Source of the DNA: Pseudomonadota bacterium
GTDB taxonomy: Bacteria > Pseudomonadota > Gammaproteobacteria > Pseudomonadales > Moraxellaceae
Direction: 5' to 3'
DNA: 34,566 bases
Assembly (NCBI GenBank): GCA_021851865.1
Contig: JAJZBU010000030.1
Coordinates: 1-34,566 of the forward strand
The notes beneath the pieces were generated by a model. It had not been told where the DNA came from. It saw nothing but the letters and a program-made list of their open reading frames with translations, and did not search any database. Position 1 is the stretch's first letter, and each line of letters opens with the position of its first letter. The position numbers and the translations under genes were made by a program. This document shows positions 1 through 6,826 of the stretch, in pieces.

Positions 1-81
1 TTGCTGCTGAAGGGCGTTCCCTTCAAGGATGGAGAAGCGGTGCTGGACAATCCACCGCCTCAACAGGAACTCGCCGCCTGA
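1..81 (+). CDS. C-terminal end of an unidentified protein, possibly a transposase (cut by window edge)
   Basis: An open frame enters from the left edge and ends at TGA 79-81. The visible 26 residues end in DNPPPQQELAA. I do not recognise the family from this piece. The sequence that follows ends in TGACA at 116-120, immediately before a methyltransferase fragment that lacks its N-terminus. That would fit the 3' end of an insertion sequence whose terminal repeat ends in CA, with this as the transposase tail. The transposase reading is inference from context only. Confidence 0.3.
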   Translation: MLLKGVPFKDGEAVLDNPPPQQELAA

Positions 82-114
82 TGGCTCAGCCGCTCAGGCA
101 CCCATACACCAGAA

Positions 115-384
115 TTGACAATAACTCTCCGAAGTCTGGTGGAATCACAAGGTTTTGAAGTTCTGCGCGAACACCGTATTGGCTTCTTCTGGTCCCTGCG
201 CATGGCCCTGTTCTGGGCCACCGGCCGTGATCTCAGAGACAACAGCCATCCGCTCATGCGCGATTGGGATAGAACCTGGAACACGCTGCTGGATACGCCG
301 GACGGGGCGCGTATCAAAAAGGGCCTGGACCAAATCTTGCCCAAGAACCACCTCATCATTGCGCGCAAAAGCCGGCGCGCCTGA
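115..384 (+). pseudogene. Truncated SAM-dependent methyltransferase, C-terminal part only
   Basis: About 88 residues resemble the end of class I SAM-dependent methyltransferases: a SLVESQGFEVLREHRIGFF segment (the usual 'leaf after a glycine-rich turn' region), then MALFWATGRDL, and a closing LDQILPKNHLIIARK strand. The Rossmann core with the SAM-binding glycine motif is missing. The apparent start is only a TTG with no ribosome-binding site. Family-like sequence begins around base 121, directly after TGACA at 116-120, so the gene was probably cut by the insertion of the element to its left. It is convergent with the membrane protein gene that follows. Loss of function is inferred from the missing catalytic half. 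Confidence 0.6.
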
Positions 385-409
385 TCGCAATTCATCAATT
401 CGTCACTTT

Positions 410-1837
410 TTAGGGCTGGCTTTGCTCCGGCACCGGGCGTTGCAGATCGCCATCAATGCTGATGCGATAGCAGGCAGGGTCATTTTTCATGGGCAGCTGC
501 AGTGGGAACCGCTCGAGTACCAGCGACCAGGGTTGCACCATGCCATAGATGTGCGGAACAATGATTTCAGGCATAGCGGAGTTACGCAAACAGGACCCCG
601 GCGGAAGCTGCGCGATCTGATGCATGACTTTGTGCATCAGCCGCGCCGTGCCGTCGTAATACCTGAAGAACAATGTCCTTTGGTATTCGGCCCACGAGAC
701 GCTGACATCGCTCCAGGCAAAAGCGAGGCCCAGGATGAGGACCACCCAGGGTAAGCGCCGCAGTCGGCCTGTTTCCAAGGTGCGTTGCAAAGCCACGCCG
801 AGGAATATCGCCGAGATGGGGATGGCTTCAAAATAATACCGATCCAATTCAAGGGCAAAAACTCCAAAGCGGCGGATCTGCACCGAGATGCTGATGAGCA
901 GTGCATTGGCGCCCAATGCCAGGATGAATCCTATCCAGAAAGGGCCGCTGCGAGGACGCCGAATGACCACCAGTGTCAGCAGGGCGAGGAGACTCAGGGC
1001 TGCGATCTGTTGTCCTTGCGGCCCAAAAGAGTGATCCAGGTGCGCGGTCATCGGTAGCCATGCCAGCAGGTAGTGCTGACTGGCCGACCAGACGATGGCC
1101 GGGGTATACCCATCGATCAGAACCGAGCTGTGGTTGCCGATGGGCCATACCAGACTGGCCACCACATACGCCAAGTCCAGCACCACCAGGGCTGCCCCGA
1201 GACGGCCTGTCGGGTGTTGCGCCGGTTGCCCGTCGGCAAGGAGAACCAGTTCGAGGAGCACGACGAAAGCTGGAATAAGAACCGCCTTCGCATAAAAACC
1301 CAGGCCACACAAGACCCCAAGGATGCAGAACAGGGCGTGGTAGCGTCGTCCGTGCTGACGGTAGGCGAGCCAGGCCCAGCAGGTCAGCAGGCAAAAAAAC
1401 ACGTACGGAAGACGGTGCAGGGCGGCGGACCACCAGGTGAGCAAGTCAAGGACATAGACATTGCAGGCGACGGCAAAGAGAACGAGAGCACGCCAAAAGC
1501 TGTTCACGCCCAGGCGTCTGAATATGGCCGACAGCAAGACGAGATCCGCCAGCAACACCCCCAGCATGACCAGCACGGCGGCGCCGAAATGCATGCCCAG
1601 GATGCTGAAGAACCATCCGGAGGCGAGTTGGTGCAGGGGCAGGCGATAGACATCGATGGGGGTCCACAGCGCCCGCCAGAGGCTCTGCTGCTGCCAATCA
1701 CGAAAATGTAAGATGTCCTCGATCTCAAACCAGCTGTGGCGCCAGGCCAGGACGCCGAGGACGAGCAGGGTGACGCCGGCTATCAGATACAGCCCACGGA
1801 TCATCGTGCGTTCAGCCGTTTTGGCGGTCATTTCCAT
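410..1837 (-). CDS. Polytopic membrane protein, probable GT-C-type glycosyltransferase
   Basis: This 475-residue protein has a short charged N-terminus, a first membrane helix (about residues 14-32), an acidic extracytoplasmic loop containing FEIEDILHF, and then roughly ten further hydrophobic helices, ending in a soluble tail of about 90 residues. That layout (first loop with acidic residues, many helices, C-terminal soluble part) is typical of lipid-phosphate-sugar dependent GT-C glycosyltransferases that modify cell-surface glycans. I see no signature that fixes donor or acceptor. The ATG is preceded by GAGG about nine bases upstream. It lies 49 bases downstream of a second membrane glycosyltransferase on the same strand, so the two are probably co-transcribed. 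It could also be a flippase-like or other polytopic membrane protein. Confidence 0.55.
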   Translation of the reverse strand: MEMTAKTAERTMIRGLYLIAGVTLLVLGVLAWRHSWFEIEDILHFRDWQQQSLWRALWTPIDVYRLPLHQLASGWFFSILGMHFGAAVLVMLGVLLADLVLLSAIFRRLGVNSFWRALVLFAVACNVYVLDLLTWWSAALHRLPYVFFCLLTCWAWLAYRQHGRRYHALFCILGVLCGLGFYAKAVLIPAFVVLLELVLLADGQPAQHPTGRLGAALVVLDLAYVVASLVWPIGNHSSVLIDGYTPAIVWSASQHYLLAWLPMTAHLDHSFGPQGQQIAALSLLALLTLVVIRRPRSGPFWIGFILALGANALLISISVQIRRFGVFALELDRYYFEAIPISAIFLGVALQRTLETGRLRRLPWVVLILGLAFAWSDVSVSWAEYQRTLFFRYYDGTARLMHKVMHQIAQLPPGSCLRNSAMPEIIVPHIYGMVQPWSLVLERFPLQLPMKNDPACYRISIDGDLQRPVPEQSQP

Positions 1838-1886
1838 GCGCTCAACCCTCGAATCATTCCATGCCTGCGCGATCCCTGCCTACGGA

Positions 1887-3386
1887 TTACGGCCGGCGCA
1901 GGTACAGGGACAGTTTCTCATTCCAGATGTAGTGACGTTGAAAGTCGGAGTTGGTCCACAGATCCTGGATGCAAGGAAGCGTCCTGGTGGCGGTGCCAAA
2001 ACGTGAAATTTGTATGGCATCGGGCTGCCGCTGCATGACGTAGGCGGCATTCGTGCGTTGGTGTCCGGGCAAAAGTAATAATCTCTGATCGTGTTCTAAG
2101 GGTGAGTCGCTGCGCGCGATGGTACGGTCGACCAGGCCCACCAGATCGATGATGGTGCGGCCTTCGAGGCAGTAACCTTCCAGACCGATGCCGACGGTAG
2201 CGATGCTATGGATGTGCGGGAACTTGTCCTGCAAGGTCTTGCATAGCCGCACAATAGTCAGCTGGCCGCCGAAGACATTGTGATCGAGAGCCTGTTCGCG
2301 CTTGCCGGAATGCGGGAACTGTCGGTCATCATCTTGCGAAAAATCGCTGGCAAAGCTGGGCAGTGCGTAGAGGTTCCACGGTACCTGCGCCAACAGCAAC
2401 AAGGCGAGCACGCCACGGGTCAGCGGGCGCTGGACGGTAGCCAGGCTGTGCAGGCTCATGCCGATCAACAAGGGCTCAATGCAGAGAAGGAAGCGACCAT
2501 GGCCGAGGGGATCGCCGCGCACGATCACCACATAGAGCGCGTAAGCCCCCACCAAAGTTGGCAGAGGGTCACGCCAGGAATGGCGCACACTGTAGAGCAG
2601 AGCTCCCGGCAGCAGCAAGAGGAGGCCACTGGCGATATTGTTGCGCAGATACAAAAGCCCAAGGCGCAGCGGTAGCCCGCCCACCTTGGCGTAAAAAGTG
2701 TTGGGGAGCAGATCATGGTAGTAATGCCAACGGCAAGCTGTGAGCACGAGTAAAAAACCAGCGTAGACCAGCGGCTCACGCAGCCACCCGCGCGCAAGCT
2801 TCCCGTCGCGCTGCACGAGAACCCAGAGAAAAGGCAGCCCCCAGATGATGCCGGCCACCATGACGCCGTCCGGGCGCGTCAAGGTGGCCAGGATCAGCAG
2901 CCACAGAGTCTGCCACCTTTTCCCGGACAAAGAGGCGGCGACAGCCAGGGTGACCAGCGCCGCGTAAAGCGTCGTCTCCAAGCCTGAGGAATAGGCGTCG
3001 GCAAAGGCGTTGCTGCTCAGCAGCAACAGCGGCGCCAGTGCCGCCAAGCTGCGCCGTCCCGGCAGCAGCGTCCGCGTCAGCCACCAGCTGGAGCCGAGCA
3101 GAAACAAGCCGGACAACACGGACATACGATGCACGAGAGCGACGCCATCGGCCCCCAGCTTCATGCCAGCGGCGATGATGGCCGTCCAAAGAAAATTGGT
3201 GTATCCCTCGACACGCTCCCCCGGGTTGAAAACCAGACCATGGCCATGTGACCAGTTGTAGGCATAGCGCATGGAGATGTAGGCATCGTCCATGAGGTAA
3301 CGCAGTGGCCAGGATTCCCAAAGGTAGAGCGCGGCGCAACTCAGCAGTAGCAAGGCCGCCAGCTGAGCGTCCCAGCGGCTGTCCAT
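1887..3386 (-). CDS. Membrane glycosyltransferase of the AftB/ArnT-like GT-C type
   Basis: The protein has 499 residues from the ATG at 3386. After the first membrane helix comes the motif MDDAYISMRYAYNW, then GLVFNPGERVEGYTNFLW. This is the hallmark first periplasmic loop of polyprenyl-phosphate-sugar dependent GT-C transferases, with the Asp pair as the likely catalytic site. Many hydrophobic helices follow, then a soluble C-terminal part with GLEGYCLEGRTIIDLVGLVDRTIA, also conserved in this group. The likely role is adding a sugar to a cell-envelope glycan on the outer face of the inner membrane; the sugar is not predictable. The frame stays open upstream to GTG 3461 and ATG 3458 and beyond, through a duplicated glmS 3' end. 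I prefer 3386 because the 24 extra residues derive from that duplication. No start has a convincing ribosome-binding site. Confidence 0.7.
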   Translation of the reverse strand: MDSRWDAQLAALLLLSCAALYLWESWPLRYLMDDAYISMRYAYNWSHGHGLVFNPGERVEGYTNFLWTAIIAAGMKLGADGVALVHRMSVLSGLFLLGSSWWLTRTLLPGRRSLAALAPLLLLSSNAFADAYSSGLETTLYAALVTLAVAASLSGKRWQTLWLLILATLTRPDGVMVAGIIWGLPFLWVLVQRDGKLARGWLREPLVYAGFLLVLTACRWHYYHDLLPNTFYAKVGGLPLRLGLLYLRNNIASGLLLLLPGALLYSVRHSWRDPLPTLVGAYALYVVIVRGDPLGHGRFLLCIEPLLIGMSLHSLATVQRPLTRGVLALLLLAQVPWNLYALPSFASDFSQDDDRQFPHSGKREQALDHNVFGGQLTIVRLCKTLQDKFPHIHSIATVGIGLEGYCLEGRTIIDLVGLVDRTIARSDSPLEHDQRLLLLPGHQRTNAAYVMQRQPDAIQISRFGTATRTLPCIQDLWTNSDFQRHYIWNEKLSLYLRRP

Positions 3387-3448
3387 GCCGATCTGGCGGG
3401 TGATGTCTGCCACGCCATCTTTAGATCTGCTCTCTTGCAACTTTCTTG

Positions 3449-3502
3449 ACTCCACCATCACCGACTTGGCGAGATTGCGCGACTTGTCGAGGTCGGTGCC
3501 GC
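3449..3502 (-). repeat. Second copy of the glmS 3' end (attTn7-like direct repeat, distal copy)
   Basis: These 54 bases match the last 54 bases around the glmS stop codon at 4990-5043 at 49 positions, in the same orientation and 1,541 bases away. Translated on the minus strand they read GTDLDKSRNLAKSVMVES, against [17 protein letters not shown]-stop in intact GlmS. The stop TAA has become TCA, so the frame runs on into the glycosyltransferase gene. Weaker similarity continues past the stop: GATCTGCTC at 3424-3432 and at 4970-4978. Nothing further upstream in this frame resembles GlmS. The segment is the part of glmS that TnsD of Tn7 recognises in E. coli, so I read it as an attachment-site repeat or the scar of an insertion. 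Confidence 0.8.
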
Positions 3503-3546
3503 TGTGATTTTCGACATGCTCGGCCTTGCCCCTGGAGCGAGGCGAG

Positions 3547-3576
3547 ATTATAACCGATCCCTCTCTCGGCCGTCAG
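3547..3576 (-). promoter_or_regulatory. Possible sigma70-type promoter for the membrane glycosyltransferase pair
   Basis: On the minus strand a perfect TATAAT (complement of 3547-3552) lies 18 bases from CTGACG (complement of 3571-3576), which matches four of six positions of TTGACA. It sits just upstream of the glmS-tail copy and would drive the two membrane glycosyltransferase genes. This is a sequence match only. Confidence 0.35.
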
Positions 3577-3585
3577 CCAGCGCCG

Positions 3586-3792
3586 TCAGGGCGTGCACAA
3601 GCTCTGATCGTACTCGCCCATTTTGGTGAAGCGTTGGGCAACCGAACTGACCACACCGGCGGGCGTCATTTTACGCACCGCATCATTACCGGCATCGACC
3701 ACCTCAAAGTTGTCCGCGGGGTCAGCGACCAGGGCGCGGATGTCACCAAAGCGAGCTACTGGGTCGGCCCTAAAAATTCGTTTTCCACGCAC
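3586..3792 (-). pseudogene. Fragment of an NHL-repeat (beta-propeller) protein
   Basis: The minus-strand frame contains ADPADNFEVVDAGNDAVRK followed by MTPAGVVSSVA, which is one clear NHL repeat (pattern: aDpaGNvyVaDtgNhaIRkitpaG-VstlA). Only about one repeat is present, whereas such beta-propellers need five or six. The upstream side runs into the transposase fragment with no ribosome-binding site, so this is a remnant, probably joined to the transposase piece near base 3780. What the intact protein did cannot be said. Confidence 0.5.
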
Positions 3793-4036
3793 GCAACATC
3801 CCCCCGGGGGGGGGCGCCATGATCGAGCTGATGGCTACAAGACACTGCTGATGAGGTCTCCGGCCTGCACCAGGTTGCATCCGGCAATCCTCCTTGAGAT
3901 GCCCGATGACCGGCTCAACGGCAGAACGTCGCTTCATCATCGGTCGTTGTCGTGGTGTCATGCTGCGCAGCTTGCCAGGATGCAGTATCTCGACGCCAGG
4001 AATCGTGACGCCACGGTAGCCCTTGTCGACCAGCAC
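3770..4036 (-). pseudogene. Degraded IS5-family transposase, C-terminal piece
   Basis: The frame reads VDKGYRGV, then LRSMTPRQRPMMKRRSAVEP and VIGHLKEDCRM, the well-conserved C-terminal region of IS5-type DDE transposases (usual form: DKGYRGH, LTPRQRRMLKRRSAIEPVIGHLK); the Glu of SAVEP is the likely third acidic catalytic residue. The two upstream catalytic Asp residues and the whole N-terminal half are absent. The frame is blocked by a stop just before VDKGYRG. After CRM, family-like residues appear in a neighbouring frame (NLVQAGDLISSVL), so there is also a frameshift. A C6G9 run lies at 3800-3814. No terminal inverted repeats are evident. Non-functional. Confidence 0.7.
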
Positions 4037-4110
4037 TCATCTCAGACGCGGCGCCGACAGGATGTCCTGCCGTTGGTAAATTTACGGTTCAACAAAGTTG
4101 AAGAGTGCAT

Positions 4111-4443
4111 TCACTCAAAGAGGGGCGCAATCCTCGCAAGCACTTCGTCCAAGATCATTTGTGGCACGCTTTCGAGCTTGCGACCGTGGCACGACTCGAT
4201 ATCCAGGGCGCGAGGCTGATCGCAGCGCACAATGCCCGTGGTTTCGGTGCCGCTTCCCATCAACGCGACGGTGAAGCCGGCAGTGCGGGCGAAGTTGCCA
4301 CCGCTGGTGATCGGCAGCACGATGGGTGTGCGTGTGAGTCGATTAAACGCCGATGGCGATATCACTAGTACCGGGCGCTTACCCTGTTGTTCGTGGCCCA
4401 ACGCGGGGTCAAGCGACACGAGGTAGATATCACCACGCTCCAT
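4111..4443 (-). CDS. chpB: MazF/PemK-family toxin, ChpB-like endoribonuclease
   Basis: This 110-residue protein opens with MERGDIYLVSLDPALGHEQQ, followed by KRPVLVISPSAFN and PITSGGNFARTAGFTV, and later TTGIVRCDQPRALD. These are the conserved blocks of the PemK/MazF fold and match E. coli ChpB closely (ERGDIVLVGFDPASGHEQQG, PITQGGNFARYAGF). The Arg in the RGD block and the Thr/Ser after PIT are the usual RNA-cleavage residues. Such toxins cut mRNA at short motifs and stop translation until neutralised. The preferred start is ATG 4443, overlapping the antitoxin stop by one base; a GTG at 4446 is the alternative. Full length, no frameshift, so probably functional. It lies in the segment between the two glmS-end copies, as is common for stabilisation modules of mobile DNA. 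Confidence 0.88.
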   Translation of the reverse strand: MERGDIYLVSLDPALGHEQQGKRPVLVISPSAFNRLTRTPIVLPITSGGNFARTAGFTVALMGSGTETTGIVRCDQPRALDIESCHGRKLESVPQMILDEVLARIAPLFE

Positions 4444-4700
4444 CACAGCAACTCGCCTCCGACAGGACGGGCATCGAGCCAGTCACGATCCTCAGCCGAG
4501 ACTTCGGCGGAAACATCGCATTGAGCGAGCAGCTCATCAAGGGTATAGCGTGGGCGCGGACTCGGATTGATGACCAAACAGCCGTGATTGACGGTTAGGC
4601 CAACCGTTGCGCCAACCGCCAGGTGCAGAACCTCGAGCAGCGCCGGCGGCACCGCCAGCATGACCGAGCCACCTACCTTGCGCAGATTGGTCGTGTGCAT
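4443..4700 (-). CDS. chpS: MazE/ChpS-family antitoxin (AbrB-type DNA-binding)
   Basis: An 85-residue protein: an N-terminal SpoVT/AbrB swapped-hairpin domain (LRKVGGSVMLAVPPALLEVL, with GATVGLTVNHGCLVI) and a C-terminal toxin-binding segment RYTLDELLAQCD that is almost identical to E. coli ChpS (RYSLDELLAQCD). It should neutralise the adjacent ChpB-like toxin and repress the operon. I chose ATG 4700 because GAGG lies six bases upstream. A longer frame to ATG 4727 exists, but that codon lies within the operator palindrome. Toxin and antitoxin overlap by one base, so they are translationally coupled with the antitoxin first. Confidence 0.85.
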   Translation of the reverse strand: MHTTNLRKVGGSVMLAVPPALLEVLHLAVGATVGLTVNHGCLVINPSPRPRYTLDELLAQCDVSAEVSAEDRDWLDARPVGGELL

Positions 4701-4718
4701 GTTTTGCCTCAATGGCTT

Positions 4719-4736
4719 GTTATACAAAAGTATAAC
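4719..4736 (-). promoter_or_regulatory. Palindromic operator of the toxin-antitoxin operon
   Basis: GTTATAC-AAAA-GTATAAC is a perfect 7-bp inverted repeat with a 4-bp spacer, 19 bases upstream of the chosen antitoxin start. It overlaps the -10 element, the classic position for autorepression by an AbrB-type antitoxin or the toxin-antitoxin complex. The binding partner is inferred. Confidence 0.7.
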
Positions 4737-4758
4737 AGGGGGTAGTTGCGCTTCTCAA
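4729..4758 (-). promoter_or_regulatory. Sigma70-type promoter of the chpS-chpB-like operon
   Basis: On the minus strand TTGAGA (complement of 4753-4758) and TATACT (complement of 4729-4734) are separated by 18 bases. The -10 hexamer lies within the operator palindrome. Confidence 0.6.
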
Positions 4759-4846
4759 CTGCCTGGGGTGTCGCTGTGCCAGATCTACCAGGTCGCTGCT
4801 CTGCCGCTGACACGATGGGCGAGGCCATGGAGAATGCTCGCCTAGC

Positions 4847-4986
4847 CTAGCCTAGCATTTCGGCACGATCCAGCCCATGAGCTATATCCGTCGACTTGCG
4901 ATCTGGATAGCGCGTCAATGCAGCCACAAACATCTGTGCATAGAGTTCCAGTTCTCTGGAGTCTTTCTCGATCTGCTCCGATCCCT
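4847..4986 (-). pseudogene. Protein-like remnant directly after the glmS stop
   Basis: The minus-strand frame that follows the glmS TAA stays open for about 46 codons to TAG 4847-4849. It reads EQIEKDSRELELYAQMFV, ALTRYPDRKSTDIAHGLDRA and EMLG: a plausible soluble helical protein rather than random translation. There is no start codon before the internal Met at AQMFV and no ribosome-binding site. I take it as the C-terminal remnant of a small unknown gene that was joined to the glmS end. The 3' end holds three tandem CCTAG units (4841-4855). Confidence 0.3.
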
Positions 4987-4987
4987 G

Positions 4988-6817
4988 TTACTCCACGGTC
5001 ACCGACTTGGCGAGATTGCGCGGTTTGTCGACGTCGGTGCCGCGCGCCAGAGCGGTGAGGTAGGCGAGCAGTTGCACCGGGATGGCATGCACCACCGGTG
5101 ACAGCACTCCGGTGTGACGCGGTGTGCGGATGACGTGCACGCCTTCCGATTCGGTGAAATGGCTGTCCTGGTCGGCGAAGACGAAGAGTTCGCCACCACG
5201 CGCCCGCACTTCCTGCATATTGCTCTTGAGTTTCTCGAGCAGGGCGTCGTTGGGGGCGATCACCACTACCGGCATGCCATCGTCGACCAGGGCCAGGGGG
5301 CCATGTTTGAGCTCGCCGGCGGCGTAGGCCTCGGCGTGGATATAGGTGATCTCCTTGAGCTTGAGCGCTCCTTCCATGGCGATCGGATAGTGCACGCCGC
5401 GGCCGAGAAAGAGGGCGTGGTCTTTCTTGGCGAAGCGATCGGCCCAGGTATGAATCTGCGGCTCGAGGTTGAGCGCGTGCTGCACGCTGCCAGGCAGATG
5501 CCGCAACTCCTCGAGATAACGCGCTTCCTGCGCCGCATCGATGCGGCCGCGCAGCTTGGCGAGGATGACGGTGAGCACGAAGAGAGCGACGAGCTGGGTG
5601 GTGAAAGCCTTGGTCGAGGCGACGCCGATCTCGGCGCCGGCGCGCGTGTAGAAGACCAGATCGGAGTGGCGTGGAATGGCGCTCTCCGGCACGTTGCAGA
5701 TCGACAGCGCTGTCTGCAGGCCGAGGCTGCGCGCATATTTCAGCGCCTCCATGGTGTCGAGGGTCTCGCCGCTCTGCGAGATGGTGACGAGCAACTGCCG
5801 CGCCGGCACCACGACCTCGCGGTAGCGGTACTCGCTGGCGATCTCGACCTGGCAGGCGATGCCGGCGATCGCTTCGAGCCAGTAGCGGGCGATGCAGCCG
5901 GCATAGTAGCTGGTCCCGCAGGCGATGATCTGCACGTGTTCGACATCCGCCAGGCGTTCTGCCGCCTGCGCGCCGAGCAGGGCCGGCGTGAAACCTGCCT
6001 GCAGCACGGCATCGAGCGTGTCCGCCAGAGCCTGCGGCTGCTCGTGGATCTCTTTTTGCATGAAGTGGCTATAAGGCCCGAGCTCGAGCGAAGCGAGGGA
6101 GACGTCGCTGGTGTGCAGAGGGCGTTCAACCGCCTGTTCGCGTTGATCGAAGATCTGCAGATGTCCCTGCGCCATGCGCGCGACGTCGCCTTCTTCGAGA
6201 AAGATGACCTTGCGCGTCTGCGCGATGACCGCCGAGACGTCGGAGGCGACGAAGAACTCATCCTCCCCCAAACCGATGAGAAGCGGACAGCCCATGCGCG
6301 CGCAGACCATCTCATCCTTCCGGTCGCGCGCTATCACCGCAATGGCGTAGGCACCGACCAATTCGCGCGTCGCCGCCTGCACCGACTGCAGCAGATCCTT
6401 GCCCTGTACATAGTGCGCGTGGATGAGGTGGGCGATCACTTCGGTATCGGTCTGCGAACTGAAGACATAGCCCTGGGCGCGCAGACGCTCGCGCATCTTT
6501 TCATGGTTCTCGATGATGCCATTGTGCACCACCGCGATCAGTTCGCCGGAGACGTGCGGATGCGCATTCGGCTCGGTCACCCCGCCATGCGTCGCCCAGC
6601 GCGTATGGCCGATGCCGAGATGGCCGTGCAAGGCCGCCTCCTGTGCCGCCTGCTCGGTGGCACTGACGCGACCGACACGACGCACGCGCTGCAGGGTCTG
6701 ACCGTCGTGGACGGCGATGCCGGCGCTGTCATAACCGCGATACTCGAGGCGCTTGAGGCCATCGATGAGGATGCTGGTGACATCTCTTTGCGCCAGGGCG
6801 CCAACGATTCCGCACAT
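4988..6817 (-). CDS. glmS: Glutamine-fructose-6-phosphate aminotransferase
   Basis: GlmS (609 residues, the normal length) makes glucosamine-6-phosphate from fructose-6-phosphate and glutamine, the first step to UDP-GlcNAc for peptidoglycan and LPS. The N-terminal glutaminase domain starts [10 protein letters not shown] with Cys2 as nucleophile after Met removal, and contains [18 protein letters not shown]. Two SIS sugar-isomerase domains follow ([36 protein letters not shown]), ending in the invariant [13 protein letters not shown]. It lies nine bases downstream of glmU and is probably co-transcribed. Its last codons are the classic Tn7 target site, and here a second copy of them lies at 3449-3502. 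No glmS ribozyme sequence is seen, as expected for a proteobacterium. Confidence 0.98.
   Translation of the reverse strand: MCGIVGALAQRDVTSILIDGLKRLEYRGYDSAGIAVHDGQTLQRVRRVGRVSATEQAAQEAALHGHLGIGHTRWATHGGVTEPNAHPHVSGELIAVVHNGIIENHEKMRERLRAQGYVFSSQTDTEVIAHLIHAHYVQGKDLLQSVQAATRELVGAYAIAVIARDRKDEMVCARMGCPLLIGLGEDEFFVASDVSAVIAQTRKVIFLEEGDVARMAQGHLQIFDQREQAVERPLHTSDVSLASLELGPYSHFMQKEIHEQPQALADTLDAVLQAGFTPALLGAQAAERLADVEHVQIIACGTSYYAGCIARYWLEAIAGIACQVEIASEYRYREVVVPARQLLVTISQSGETLDTMEALKYARSLGLQTALSICNVPESAIPRHSDLVFYTRAGAEIGVASTKAFTTQLVALFVLTVILAKLRGRIDAAQEARYLEELRHLPGSVQHALNLEPQIHTWADRFAKKDHALFLGRGVHYPIAMEGALKLKEITYIHAEAYAAGELKHGPLALVDDGMPVVVIAPNDALLEKLKSNMQEVRARGGELFVFADQDSHFTESEGVHVIRTPRHTGVLSPVVHAIPVQLLAYLTALARGTDVDKPRNLAKSVTVE
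4990..5043 (-). repeat. glmS 3' end, attTn7-type site (proximal copy of the direct repeat)
   Basis: This is the functional glmS 3' end and the partner of the repeat at 3449-3502 (49 of 54 bases identical). In E. coli this stretch of glmS is bound by TnsD and directs Tn7 insertion about 25 bases beyond the stop. No Tn7 end sequence or tns gene is visible between the copies. Confidence 0.7.
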
Positions 6818-6826
6818 GTTCTTCCC

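Noticed and set aside
4847-4989. Programmed stop-codon readthrough of glmS into the following frame
   Set aside because: TAA is the least leaky stop, the context is not a known readthrough context, and GlmS activity needs its native C-terminus; remnant DNA is simpler.
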